From: CAVSRC01 sp963732845
Lineage (GTDB): Bacteria; Pseudomonadota; Alphaproteobacteria; Rhizobiales; Kaistiaceae
Length of the DNA stretch: 64,000 bases
Direction of reading: 5' to 3'
Assembly (NCBI GenBank): GCA_963732845.1
Contig: CAVTBE010000011.1
Location: 248,001-312,000 of the forward strand
The translations under genes and the position numbers were made by a program. Below are positions 1 to 8,640 of this stretch, piece by piece. Under the pieces are notes generated by a model that saw only the letters and a list, made by a program, of their open reading frames with translations, had not been told where the DNA came from and searched no databases. How positions within the stretch are numbered: position 1 is the first letter of the stretch; each line of letters starts with the position of its first letter.

Positions 1-893
1 GTGCCCTGCTTGATGTACTCGACTCTGGCGACCAGGATGCCGGCATTGCCGACGAAGACGCGGCCGGGCTCGAGCAGGATGCGGACGCCGAGATTGCCGA
101 GCCGGCGGCGGATGATCTCGGCATAGGCGGACGGCGGCGGCGGGGCGGGATCGTCGAGGCGGTAGGGGATGCCGAGGCCGCCGCCGCCATCGACATGGTC
201 GATCGTGTGGCCCTCGGCGCGCAGGTCGCGTACCAGGTCGGCCAGCCGCCCGTAGGCGGTGTCGTAGGGCTCCATGTCGATGATCTGGCTGCCGATATGC
301 ATGTCGACGCCGCTCACCCTGATGCCGGGCAGGGCGGCGGCACGGGCATAGACGGCGCGGGCCTCGGCATAGGGTACGCCGAACTTGTTCTCCGCCTTGC
401 CGGTGGTGATCTTGGCGTGTGTGCGGGCGTCAACGTCCGGGTTGACCCGGATGGCGATGGTGACGGTGGCGCCCTTCGATGCGGCGATGCCTGAGATGCG
501 CTCCAGCTCCGGCTCCGATTCGACGTTGAAGCAGAGGATGCCGGTGTCGATGGCAAGCGCGATCTCGCGGGCCGACTTGGCGACGCCGGAAAAGACGATT
601 GTGTCAGGGCTGGCGCCGGCGGCCAGCGCCCGGCGCAACTCTCCCTCCGACACCACGTCGAGCCCCGCCCCCTCCGCCACGAAGGTGCGGATCACCGACT
701 GGTTGGAGTTCGCCTTCATGGCGTAGCAGATGAGCGTGTCGAGATAGGCAAAGGCCTCGCGGAAGACGCGGATGTGGCGGGTCAGCGTCGCCGTCGCATA
801 GCAGTAGAAAGGCGTCCCCACTTGCGCGGCGATCGCCGGCAAGGGCACGTCCTCGGCGTGGAGCACGCCGGCGCGGTAGTCGAAGTGATTCAC
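1..893 (-). CDS. lysA: Diaminopimelate decarboxylase, C-terminus beyond window
   Basis: Catalyses the last step of lysine synthesis, meso-diaminopimelate to L-lysine, using PLP. About 297 residues are visible from a GTG start; the C-terminal third lies outside the window. Visible features are the N-terminal VNHFDYRAGVLHAEDVPL, typical of rhizobial LysA, the PLP lysine in YAMKANSN (K60), HIGSQI near residue 198, the glycine loop GGGGLGIPY near 236 and EPGR near 276, which is the alanine racemase-like barrel of fold-type III enzymes. It is the last gene of the minus-strand run argH-lipoprotein-lysA, a gene order common in Hyphomicrobiales. No later start fits the family N-terminus better. Confidence 0.95.
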   Translation of the reverse strand, partial: MNHFDYRAGVLHAEDVPLPAIAAQVGTPFYCYATATLTRHIRVFREAFAYLDTLICYAMKANSNQSVIRTFVAEGAGLDVVSEGELRRALAAGASPDTIVFSGVAKSAREIALAIDTGILCFNVESEPELERISGIAASKGATVTIAIRVNPDVDARTHAKITTGKAENKFGVPYAEARAVYARAAALPGIRVSGVDMHIGSQIIDMEPYDTAYGRLADLVRDLRAEGHTIDHVDGGGGLGIPYRLDDPAPPPPSAYAEIIRRRLGNLGVRILLEPGRVFVGNAGILVARVEYIKQG

Positions 894-911
894 GGAAAAA
901 CCCGTAGAGTT

Positions 912-1133
912 CTAGAGAAGCCAGTCGAGGAAGAACGGCTTGCCGGGTTTTTTCGGGGCGGGTGCGGGCGCCGGTGCGCCGGTGTCGTCGGTCACCGCCG
1001 GGCTCGGCGGCGGGTCGAGCGTCGCCTTGCGGCCGCAACCGGTTAGCCCGATGGACAGCACGACAATGCTGGCAACGAGCACGCGGGAAAGAATTCTGCG
1101 GTCGGCAGGCGCCACGGCCACCCCCAGCTTCAT
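912..1133 (-). CDS. lptM: Small LptM-like (YifL family) lipoprotein
   Basis: Predicted 73-residue lipoprotein. A hydrophobic segment (about residues 16-30) ends in the lipobox LTGC with lipidated C33, followed by GRKATLDPP and a proline/alanine-rich tail ending FFLDWLL. Small lipoproteins at this argH-lysA position are annotated LptM/YifL; in E. coli LptM helps mature the LptD LPS translocon. Start choice is uncertain: the ATG giving MKLGVAVAP is used here, an ATG-ATG pair at 1178 is in frame upstream, and a TTG at 1208 would overlap the argH stop by four bases. No clear Shine-Dalgarno sequence decides it. Function is by position and lipobox only. Confidence 0.75.
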   Translation of the reverse strand: MKLGVAVAPADRRILSRVLVASIVVLSIGLTGCGRKATLDPPPSPAVTDDTGAPAPAPAPKKPGKPFFLDWLL

Positions 1134-1204
1134 AGAACGCCCGAGCCGCCTGGAGCGACCCGGAACCAGTTGCATCATAGTCAATCCGACAGCGGGCGCC
1201 ACCG

Positions 1205-2611
1205 TCAAGTTTGCCGCAAATGCCCCTTTTCCTTCGCCAGCCGCCTCAGCCAGCGGCGGGCCTCACGGCGGACGTTCTCCGGCGCCGTGCCGCCGAAACT
1301 GCGGCGGCTTTTCACCGACTGGCGCACCGAAAGCACCGAAAAGACGGCGTCGCTGATGCGCGGCTCAATCGCCTGGAGGGCGTCGAGCGGCAGCCGCTCG
1401 AGCGCCGCCCCGCGGCGTTCGGCTTCCGCGACGATCCGTCCGGTGACGTGATGGGCCTCGCGGAAGGGCAGGCCGAGGGTGCGCACCAGCCAGTCGGCAA
1501 GGTCGGTGGCGGTGGAAAAGCCGGCTCCGGCCGCCGCGCGCATGGCCCGAATGTCCGGCTCCATGTCGGCGACCATGCCCGTCATTACCGCAAGCGACAG
1601 TTCGAGCGATTCGCAGGCGTCAAAGACCGGCTCCTTGTCCTCCTGCATGTCCTTGGCGTAGGCGAGCGGCAGCCCCTTGAGCACGACGATGAGGCCGGTG
1701 AGCGCGCCGACGATGCGCCCCGTTTTGGCGCGCACCAGCTCGGCTGCGTCGGGATTGCGCTTCTGCGGCATGATCGAGGAGCCGGTGGTGAACCTGTCCG
1801 ACAGGCGCACGAAGCGGAAGCCGCCCGACGACCAGATGACGATCTCCTCGGCGAAGCGGGAGAGGTGGACGGCGCAGAGGCTGGCGGCGGCGAGCACCTC
1901 GACGGCGAAGTCGCGGTCGGAGACGGCGTCGAGCGAATTGGCCGCCGGCCGGTCGAAGCCGAGCGCGGCGGCTGTCGCCTGCCGGTCGATGGGGAAGGAG
2001 GTGCCAGCGAGCGCGGCGGCCCCCAGCGGCGATTCGTTGAGCCGGTTGCGGGCGTCGGCGAAGCGGCCGCGGTCGCGTCCCAGCATCTCGACATAGGCCA
2101 TCAGATGATGGCCGAAGGTCACCGGCTGCGCCGATTGCAGGTGGGTGAAGCCGGGCATGACGGTGGCGGCGTGGGCCAGCGCCTTTTCGGCCAGGGCCTG
2201 CTGCAGGGCGGCCAGCGCCGCGTCGATGCGGTCGATGGCGTCGCGCACCCAGAGGCGGAGGTCGGTTGCCACCTGGTCGTTGCGCGAGCGTGCCGTATGC
2301 AGCCGGCCGGCGGCCGGGCCGATCAGCTCGGCGAGCCGCGCCTCGATATTGAGGTGGATGTCCTCCAGCGCCCGGGAAAAGGCGAACTCCCCTGCTTCGA
2401 TTTCTCGCAGGATCGTGTCTAGACCGGTTACAATCTTTTCGGCATCGTCCGCCGCGATGATGCCCTGTTCGGCGAGCATGCGGGCATGGGCCTGCGAGCC
2501 CCGAATGTCCTGGCGGAAGAGGTTGCGGTCGAAGTCGATCGAGGCGTTGATCTCTTCCATGACGGCATCGGGGCCTTCGGCGAAACGGCCACCCCACATG
2601 CGGTTCTTCAT
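1205..2611 (-). CDS. argH: Argininosuccinate lyase
   Basis: Splits argininosuccinate into arginine and fumarate in the cytoplasm. The 468-residue product has normal family length, starts MKNRMWGGRFAEGPD and carries the fumarase/aspartase-superfamily signature GSSIMPQKRNPD near residue 280, the mobile loop with the catalytic serine. The TARSRNDQVATDLRLW segment is the substrate-binding region. ATG at 2611 was chosen because CCCGGAG precedes it; a TTG six bases upstream would add two residues. It is followed closely by the lptM-like lipoprotein gene and lysA. It is divergent from the thioredoxin-like gene, with only 21 bases between the two starts. Confidence 0.97.
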   Translation of the reverse strand: MKNRMWGGRFAEGPDAVMEEINASIDFDRNLFRQDIRGSQAHARMLAEQGIIAADDAEKIVTGLDTILREIEAGEFAFSRALEDIHLNIEARLAELIGPAAGRLHTARSRNDQVATDLRLWVRDAIDRIDAALAALQQALAEKALAHAATVMPGFTHLQSAQPVTFGHHLMAYVEMLGRDRGRFADARNRLNESPLGAAALAGTSFPIDRQATAAALGFDRPAANSLDAVSDRDFAVEVLAAASLCAVHLSRFAEEIVIWSSGGFRFVRLSDRFTTGSSIMPQKRNPDAAELVRAKTGRIVGALTGLIVVLKGLPLAYAKDMQEDKEPVFDACESLELSLAVMTGMVADMEPDIRAMRAAAGAGFSTATDLADWLVRTLGLPFREAHHVTGRIVAEAERRGAALERLPLDALQAIEPRISDAVFSVLSVRQSVKSRRSFGGTAPENVRREARRWLRRLAKEKGHLRQT

Positions 2612-2632
2612 GATCAAACTCCGGGAAACTCG

Positions 2633-3301
2633 ATGACGGACGGACGGACGGGACGGCGACGTGGCGCTCTACTGCTGGGTATTGCCGCCATCGCCGGCAT
2701 CCTGGTCGGCGCGGTCGCGGTATATGTCAGGGAATCGACCCATGGCAACGGCGCAGGTGGCGAAGCCGGCGTCGACTGCAGCGGCGCGGTGGCGACGGCC
2801 GCCCGACTGGCGCCGCTGGCAAAGGGCGAGGTGGCGGCCTTCCGCCCGGCCGACCAGCCCGATCTGGTGCGCGATCTTGCCTTCCAGGCGCCGGACGGCA
2901 GCGACACCAGCCTCAAGGCCTTCGCCGGCAAAACGCTGCTGGTCAACGTGTGGGCGACCTGGTGCGTGCCCTGCCGGGCGGAGATGCCGGCGCTCGACCG
3001 GCTGGAAGGGGCGCTCGGCAGCGACAGGTTTGCGGTGGTGGCGGTCAATGTGGATCAGGGCAAGCCAGAGCGGGCCCGCGCCTTTCTCGACGAGATCGGC
3101 GTCAAGCATCTGGCCTTCTATGCCGACCCCTCCTTCGCCATCGTCAAGGACCTCAAGAAGCGCGGACTCGCGCTCGGCCTGCCGACGACAATCCTGGTGG
3201 ACGGCAAGGGGTGCCGCGTTGGCGGCGTCGAGGGACCGGCCGAATGGGATTCGGACGACGCCAAGGCGCTGATCGCAGCGGCGACGGCGCCGACCAGCTA
3301 G
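2633..3301 (+). CDS. tlpA: TlpA-type membrane-anchored thiol:disulfide interchange protein
   Basis: A 222-residue protein with an uncleaved N-terminal anchor (about residues 11-33, after TGRRRG) and a periplasmic thioredoxin fold. The redox motif W110-C111-V-P-C114 sits in LLVNVWATWCVPCRAEMPAL, and the cis-proline loop is LGLPTTILVDGKG. In rhizobia TlpA reduces cytochrome oxidase assembly factors and apocytochromes. The gene lies back-to-back with argH, the usual rhizobial arrangement. Only 21 bases separate the two start codons, so its promoter must overlap argH coding sequence or vice versa. The true substrate is inferred from the family. Confidence 0.88.
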   Translation: MTDGRTGRRRGALLLGIAAIAGILVGAVAVYVRESTHGNGAGGEAGVDCSGAVATAARLAPLAKGEVAAFRPADQPDLVRDLAFQAPDGSDTSLKAFAGKTLLVNVWATWCVPCRAEMPALDRLEGALGSDRFAVVAVNVDQGKPERARAFLDEIGVKHLAFYADPSFAIVKDLKKRGLALGLPTTILVDGKGCRVGGVEGPAEWDSDDAKALIAAATAPTS

Positions 3302-3305
3302 AGTT

Positions 3306-4508
3306 TCAGGCGACCTGTTGCCGGGCATAAACCGCGGTCGCGGCGGGTGCGGCCGTCTCGATGTGCGTGTCTCGGCCGGAGACCTCGACGCGATTGCGGC
3401 CGTTGGACTTGGCCCGGTAGAGCGCCTCGTCGGCGACCTTCAGCAGGCCATCGATGGTCGATTCGGTCTCTGCCCTGGCGACGCCGGCGGAAAGCGTCAC
3501 GGTGAAATCGCCGATGCCGGCGCAGGCGGAGGTGAAGGCAACGCGCGTGCGCTCGGCCACCAGATAGGCGGCCTCCAGGCCGGCGCCGGGCAGCATGACC
3601 GCGAACTCCTCACCGCCGATACGGCCGATCAGGTCGCTGGCGCGCAGCATCGCGCGCGAGGTCTGGCCGAAGGCGCGCAGCACGTCGTCGCCGGGACCGT
3701 GGCCGTAGGTGTCGTTGATCGCCTTGAAGGAATCGAGGTCGAAGAGGATGACGCTGACGGACATGCCGGTATCGCGGCTGGTGGCGAGGATGCGCGTGGC
3801 GTCCTCATAGAAGGAGCGGCGGGTGGCGAGCCCGGTGAGGGAATCCGTGTTGGCGTTGATCTTCTGCAGAAGCTCCTGCCGTTCGCGCGCCATCGCCACG
3901 GCGAAGATCGAGGTGCCGACGACGAAGGCGAGCGTCTCGAAATGCACGAAGCCGAGCCAGTTGAGGAGGGCCGTGCCGCCGGCCGGGGTAAGCGCGCCGA
4001 TAGCGGCGGCGATGGTGGCGCCGGCAGAAAACATGCCGTGCAGGACCAGGAGGACGATCAGCGGCCCGCGGGCGGTCAGCCGGTCGTTGCGGCCGCGCCA
4101 GAACTCATGGGCGGCGGCGAAGAGGAATGTCGCGACGATGGCGAAGTTGAGGGTGACGTAAACATCCACCGTGTCGCGGACAACGGGAATCGTGAAGGCG
4201 ACCAGCCACACGCCGGCGCCGGCACCGACGACGCCGGCATCGACCCTGTGGCCGTTGCATGCCCGTGCGGAGGCCCAGACCAGTGCCGGGGAGATGTTGA
4301 GCAGCGTGACCGCCACCAGGATCGACGGCAGGCTGAGGTTGTGCGTTGCGATCAGGGGGATCGCCGCGGCAAGCGTCAGGTTGGCGCTGGCCCACCACAG
4401 CATCGGCTTGGAGTCCTTGGTCTGCATCGCCGCGAAAATCAGAAAGACGCCACTGACGGCCGAGACGAAACTCCCCGCGACCATCAATGTCGGCAGATCC
4501 AAATGCAT
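3306..4508 (-). CDS. Membrane diguanylate cyclase (GGEEF)
   Basis: Makes cyclic di-GMP from two GTP. The 400-residue protein has a hydrophobic N-terminal half (about residues 8-205, roughly six membrane spans, family unrecognised) and a C-terminal GGDEF domain. The active-site motif is GGEEF near residue 297. The inhibitory RxxD site (RASD) lies five residues before it, so product feedback is likely. ATG at 4508 has GAGGG upstream and gives MHLDLPTLMVAG, matching the start of its neighbour. The gene is a paralogue of the next minus-strand gene: same length, architecture and N-terminal motif. No signal ligand can be read from the membrane part. Confidence 0.92.
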   Translation of the reverse strand: MHLDLPTLMVAGSFVSAVSGVFLIFAAMQTKDSKPMLWWASANLTLAAAIPLIATHNLSLPSILVAVTLLNISPALVWASARACNGHRVDAGVVGAGAGVWLVAFTIPVVRDTVDVYVTLNFAIVATFLFAAAHEFWRGRNDRLTARGPLIVLLVLHGMFSAGATIAAAIGALTPAGGTALLNWLGFVHFETLAFVVGTSIFAVAMARERQELLQKINANTDSLTGLATRRSFYEDATRILATSRDTGMSVSVILFDLDSFKAINDTYGHGPGDDVLRAFGQTSRAMLRASDLIGRIGGEEFAVMLPGAGLEAAYLVAERTRVAFTSACAGIGDFTVTLSAGVARAETESTIDGLLKVADEALYRAKSNGRNRVEVSGRDTHIETAAPAATAVYARQQVA

Positions 4509-4692
4509 TGCAGAACCCTCACTGCAGCGGATGCGGCGGCAGCCGGCACGTACGCGCGCGCGCCCCACGCATCTCCCCAATCCACCGGCGATGATAACGG
4601 CTCTGCGCTGACGTCCGGTTAGTTCGACCGAGGCAATTGGCGGGTCGACGAAAACGGATTGTTAACGTGGTCGGGCGGTCGTGGCGCCACCG

Positions 4693-5877
4693 TCAGGCGA
4701 TGCGAGCGATGGTATCGCGTCCGTCCGCCGGGTGCTGGCGTTTCGCTTGCTCGACCCGGTTTCGCCCGAGATCCTTTGCCCGATACATGGCCTCGTCGGC
4801 GGCGTCGAAAATGTCCTCGAAGGCCATGTCGGCATCGGCCTGGGCGACGCCGGCGCTGACGGTCGCATTGAGCGGCTGGCCGTCCAGGAAACGATTCCGT
4901 TCAGCGAAGGTGTGGCGCACACGTTCGGCAATTACGTGAGCCGTTTCGAGCGTGGCGCCGGGAAGGGCGACGGCGAATTCCTCGCCGCCGTAACGGCCGA
5001 AGAGGTCGGTGGGACGCAACAGGCCGTGCACCGTTTCGGTGAAGGCACGCAGGATGTCGTCACCGGTGCGATGGCCGAAGCGGTCATTGATCGACTTGAA
5101 GTGATCGAGATCGAACATGATCAGCGAGAACGGCGTCTTGTCCTTGCGGCTTCGGTCGTAGATGCGCCGGGCGCTCTCCAGCAGGGCGCCGTGGTTGGCG
5201 ATGCCGGTGAGCGAATCGCTACGGGCGGCGCGCATGTACTGCAGCGTCTCGCGCTCCTTGCACAGCATCGCCATGAGGATGGCGGAAGCCATGGCGAAAA
5301 TGATGCCCTCGAAATAGATCGCGCCGAACCAGCTATCGACCGGGGCGAAATGCTCGACCGGCAGCTTGCCGATGAGGGTATCGCAGACGCCACCGACATA
5401 GATCGAGGCGTGGAGCAGAAAGATCGCGATCAGGGGCCAGCGCGCCGGGATGTGTTCGGCGCGGCCACGCCACAGCTCGAAGGCCGAGAGGCACAGCCAG
5501 ACAGCCCAACCGGCGAAGCTGAAGGCCGGGCCGTTCTGCATCACGCCAGCGGAAAAATCAGCCGCCAACCAGCCGCCTGTGGCGAGCAGGCCGAGCAGGG
5601 GCGGCGTCGGCCGCCGATCGAAGATGCGAACGCCGATCCACAGCAGCGGCGGGGCAATGTTGGCGAGAACGGTCCCGACAACGGTCAGATGGGTGAGGTT
5701 AGTGGGCGGTCCGGCCGCTAGCAGGGCAATGGCGGCCGCGGTGGTGATGTCGGCGGCGAACCACCACAGAAGCGCCGTTGCATTGCGCAGCTGCGTCCAC
5801 ATGCCGAGCAGCAGCAAGCCGGCGAGCGCGGTGGTGATGCTCCCGGCGATCATCAGGGTGGGCGTGTCGAAATGCAT
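4693..5877 (-). CDS. Membrane diguanylate cyclase (GGEEF), paralogue of neighbour
   Basis: A 394-residue protein with a hydrophobic N-terminal sensor half (about residues 8-200) and a GGDEF domain. The active motif is FGRYGGEEFAVALPG near residue 295, with an intact I-site RPTD before it. The start MHFDTPTLMIAGSITTALAG mirrors MHLDLPTLMVAGSFVSAVSG of the downstream gene. The pair therefore looks like a tandem duplication with diverged membrane halves, perhaps sensing different signals. The two are separated by about 185 bases and may be transcribed separately. Activity is predicted from intact motifs only. Confidence 0.92.
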   Translation of the reverse strand: MHFDTPTLMIAGSITTALAGLLLLGMWTQLRNATALLWWFAADITTAAAIALLAAGPPTNLTHLTVVGTVLANIAPPLLWIGVRIFDRRPTPPLLGLLATGGWLAADFSAGVMQNGPAFSFAGWAVWLCLSAFELWRGRAEHIPARWPLIAIFLLHASIYVGGVCDTLIGKLPVEHFAPVDSWFGAIYFEGIIFAMASAILMAMLCKERETLQYMRAARSDSLTGIANHGALLESARRIYDRSRKDKTPFSLIMFDLDHFKSINDRFGHRTGDDILRAFTETVHGLLRPTDLFGRYGGEEFAVALPGATLETAHVIAERVRHTFAERNRFLDGQPLNATVSAGVAQADADMAFEDIFDAADEAMYRAKDLGRNRVEQAKRQHPADGRDTIARIA

Positions 5878-6030
5878 CGCGGCGTCGGGTTCCGTTTGGG
5901 GACGCACGCAATGGCATTCCCCGTGCTCCCGCGGTCAGCCGCCACTGTGGCAGACAACCTTTACGAAGCCCTGAAATCCCCTGTCGAAAGTGCCAGGGGT
6001 AGCGGTTACGCTTCGTTAACCGTAGGCCAG

Positions 6031-6912
6031 TCAGCGCGTCGGCACCGGCGTCTCGCCGCGATAATCGTAGAAGCCGCGGCGGGTCTTGCGGCCGAGCCAG
6101 CCCGCCTCGACGTATTTCACCAGCAATGGGCAGGGCCGGTATTTCGAGTCCGCCAGCCCCTCGTGCAGCACCTGCATGATCGACAGACAGGTGTCGAGGC
6201 CGATGAAATCGGCAAGCTGCAGCGGGCCCATCGGGTGGTGGGCGCCGAGCCGCATGGCGGTATCGATCGCCTCGATCGTGCCGACCCCCTCATGCAGGAT
6301 ATAGATCGCCTCGTTGATCATCGGCAGCAGGACGCGATTGACGATGAAGGCGGGGAAATCCTCCGACAGGACGGAGACCTTGCCGATCTGGTTCACGAAG
6401 GTCTGGGTGGCGGCGAAGGTTGCGTCGGCGGTGGCGATGCCGCGGATCAGCTCGACCACTTCCATGACCGGCACCGGGTTCATGAAGTGGACGCCGATGA
6501 ACTGCTCGGGGCGGTCGGTGGTGGAAGCCAGGCGGGTGATCGAGATCGACGAGGTGTTGGTGGCGAGCAGCGCGTCCGGTTTCAGCGTGCCTTTGAGATG
6601 GCCGAAGATCTCGCTCTTCACCGCCTCGTTCTCGGTCGCCGCCTCGATCACCAGATCGCTGTCGGCGAGGCCGTCGTAATCCTCCGCCGGGATGATGCGC
6701 TTGAGTGCCGCCTGGCGGTCGCTCTCGGTGATCTTCTCGGAGCTCACCTGGCGGGCCATGTTGCCGTTGATGGTGGCAAGGCCGGACTTGATGCGGTCGG
6801 CCGATACGTCGTTGAGAACCACCTTGTAGCCGGCCAGCGCGCAGACATGGGCAATGCCGCTGCCCATCTGTCCGGCGCCGATGATGCCGATCTTCTTGAG
6901 CGCGATCGTCAT
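6031..6912 (-). CDS. hbdA: 3-hydroxybutyryl-CoA dehydrogenase
   Basis: NAD-dependent oxidation of 3-hydroxyacyl-CoA, or the reverse reduction of acetoacetyl-CoA. The product has 293 residues. The Rossmann motif GAGQMGSG is at residues 12-19. The catalytic region is FIGVHFMNPVPVMEVVELIRG, and the C-terminal helical domain has GPLQLADFIGLDT. The length and the short N-terminus are those of single-domain HBDH (PaaH/FadB2-like), not the fused FadB. It is last in the run etfB-etfA-hbd, a conserved alphaproteobacterial cluster that links acyl-CoA oxidation to the electron transfer flavoprotein. ATG at 6912 is the start because the Rossmann fold begins immediately after it. Confidence 0.95.
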   Translation of the reverse strand: MTIALKKIGIIGAGQMGSGIAHVCALAGYKVVLNDVSADRIKSGLATINGNMARQVSSEKITESDRQAALKRIIPAEDYDGLADSDLVIEAATENEAVKSEIFGHLKGTLKPDALLATNTSSISITRLASTTDRPEQFIGVHFMNPVPVMEVVELIRGIATADATFAATQTFVNQIGKVSVLSEDFPAFIVNRVLLPMINEAIYILHEGVGTIEAIDTAMRLGAHHPMGPLQLADFIGLDTCLSIMQVLHEGLADSKYRPCPLLVKYVEAGWLGRKTRRGFYDYRGETPVPTR

Positions 6913-6952
6913 GGTCGAAGCACCTCCGTCGCGGCCCTCGCCGGCGAGCCTA

Positions 6953-7891
6953 TCACAAGGCCTTGGCGAGTTCCGGGAGTATCTGGAACACGTCGCCGAC
7001 GAGGCCATAGTCGGCGACGGCGAAGATGGGCGCCTCCGGGTCCTTGTTGATGGCGACGATCACCCGCGCATCCTTCATGCCGGCAAGGTGCTGGATGGCG
7101 CCGGAGATGCCGCAGGCGATGTAGAGGTCGGGCGCCACCACCTTGCCGGTCTGGCCGATCTGCAGGTCGTTGGGCGCGAAGCCGGCGTCGACCGCGGCGC
7201 GCGAGGCGCCGATGGCGGCGCCCAGCTTGTCGGCGAGCGGCTCGAGAATCTCACGGAACTTGTCGGCCGTCTGGAAGGCGCGACCGCCGGCGACGATGAC
7301 GCGGGCGGCGGTCAGCTCCGGCCGGCCGGAGCGGGTCAGCTCGGCACTGACAAAGGCCGCCGGCGTCGGCAGATCGGTGGGCACGGCGAGGCTCTCGACC
7401 GGCGCAGGATCGCCGTCGGCGGCCGCCACGGCGGAGAAGGCGGAGGCGCGCACGGTGATCACCCGCTTGGCATCGGCGGTCTTCACGGTCTCGATGGCGT
7501 TGCCGGCATAGATCGGCCGCTCGAAGGTGTCGGGCGCCACCACTTTGGTGATGTCGGAGATCTGCATCATGTCGAGCAACGCGGCCAGGCGCGGCATGAC
7601 GTTCTTGCCGGCGGCGGTGGCCGGCGCGACCAGCGCGTCATAGGGGCCGGCAAGCGACACGATCAACGCGGCCAGCGGCTCGGCGAGGTGGTGGGCGAGG
7701 CTGTCAGCGTCGGCGTGGAGGACCTTGGCGACGCCGGATAGCTTCGCCGCGGCAGCCGCGACCGCGGCGCAGTCGGAGCCGGCGACCAGAATGTGGACCG
7801 CGCCGCCAAGGGCAGTCGCGGCGGAGAGGGCGCGGGCGGTGGCTTCACCCAGCGTCTCGTTGTCGTGATCGGCAATCAGCAGTGTGGTCAC
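6953..7891 (-). CDS. etfA: Electron transfer flavoprotein alpha subunit
   Basis: The FAD-carrying subunit of ETF, which passes electrons from acyl-CoA dehydrogenases to ETF:quinone oxidoreductase. The 312-residue protein has the C-terminal FAD-binding signature, from LYIACGISGAIQHLAGM through AINKDPEAPIFAVADYGLVGD. The start is a GTG whose last two bases belong to the etfB stop codon (GTGA overlap), so the two subunits are translationally coupled. Length and motifs are ordinary for the family. Confidence 0.97.
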   Translation of the reverse strand: MTTLLIADHDNETLGEATARALSAATALGGAVHILVAGSDCAAVAAAAAKLSGVAKVLHADADSLAHHLAEPLAALIVSLAGPYDALVAPATAAGKNVMPRLAALLDMMQISDITKVVAPDTFERPIYAGNAIETVKTADAKRVITVRASAFSAVAAADGDPAPVESLAVPTDLPTPAAFVSAELTRSGRPELTAARVIVAGGRAFQTADKFREILEPLADKLGAAIGASRAAVDAGFAPNDLQIGQTGKVVAPDLYIACGISGAIQHLAGMKDARVIVAINKDPEAPIFAVADYGLVGDVFQILPELAKAL

Positions 7892-8640
7892 AGGACGCCC
7901 GCCTCGTTCTTCAGCTTGTCAACCAGTTCGGCAACATCGGCGAGCCTGACGCCGCTGTGCCGTGGCGGCGGTTCGGTGACCGAGAGCACGGTCAGTCGCG
8001 GCGTCAGGTCGACGCCGAGTTCGGCCGCGCTGACCTCGGCGACCGGCTTCTTCTTGGCCCTCATGATGTTGGGGAGCGAGGCATAGCGCGGCTCGTTCAG
8101 GCGCAGGTCGACGGTGACCACCGCCGGCAGGGGAAGCGACAGGGTCTCGAGGCCGCCGTCCACCTCACGGGTGACGGTGGCGCGGTCGCCGTCGAGCGCG
8201 ATCCTGGAGACGAAGGTCGCCTGCGGCCAGCCGGTCAGCGCCGCCAGCATCTGGCCGGTCTGGTTGGCGTCGTCGTCGATGGCCTGCTTGCCCATGATCA
8301 CCAGGCCGGGGCTCTCCTGCATGGCGACCGCCTTCAGCGCCTTGGCGACGGCCAGCGGCTCGACCCGCTCCTCACCGGCCTTGACCAGGATGCCGCGGTC
8401 GGCACCCATGGCCAGCCCCGAGCGGATCGTCTCGGCCGCGGCCGCCGGGCCGACGGAGACCACCACCACCTCGTCGGCCTTGCCGGCCTCCTTCAGCCTG
8501 AGCGCTTCTTCCAGGGCGACCTCGTCGAAGGGGTTCATGGCCATCTTGACGCCGGCGAGTTCGACGCCGCTGCCATCGGCCTTGACCCGCACCTTGATGT
8601 TGGCGTCGACGACGCGTTTGACGGGTACCAGAATCTTCAT
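7888..8640 (-). CDS. etfB: Electron transfer flavoprotein beta subunit
   Basis: The AMP-binding ETF beta chain, 250 residues, starting MKILVPVKRVVDANIKVRVK. The family signature region is seen in VDLRLNEPRYASLPNIMRAKKKPV. It overlaps the rhomboid gene upstream (ATGA) and etfA downstream (GTGA), so three genes are read as one coupled message. Together with etfA it forms the soluble heterodimer that accepts electrons from several flavin dehydrogenases. Confidence 0.97.
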   Translation of the reverse strand: MKILVPVKRVVDANIKVRVKADGSGVELAGVKMAMNPFDEVALEEALRLKEAGKADEVVVVSVGPAAAAETIRSGLAMGADRGILVKAGEERVEPLAVAKALKAVAMQESPGLVIMGKQAIDDDANQTGQMLAALTGWPQATFVSRIALDGDRATVTREVDGGLETLSLPLPAVVTVDLRLNEPRYASLPNIMRAKKKPVAEVSAAELGVDLTPRLTVLSVTEPPPRHSGVRLADVAELVDKLKNEAGVL

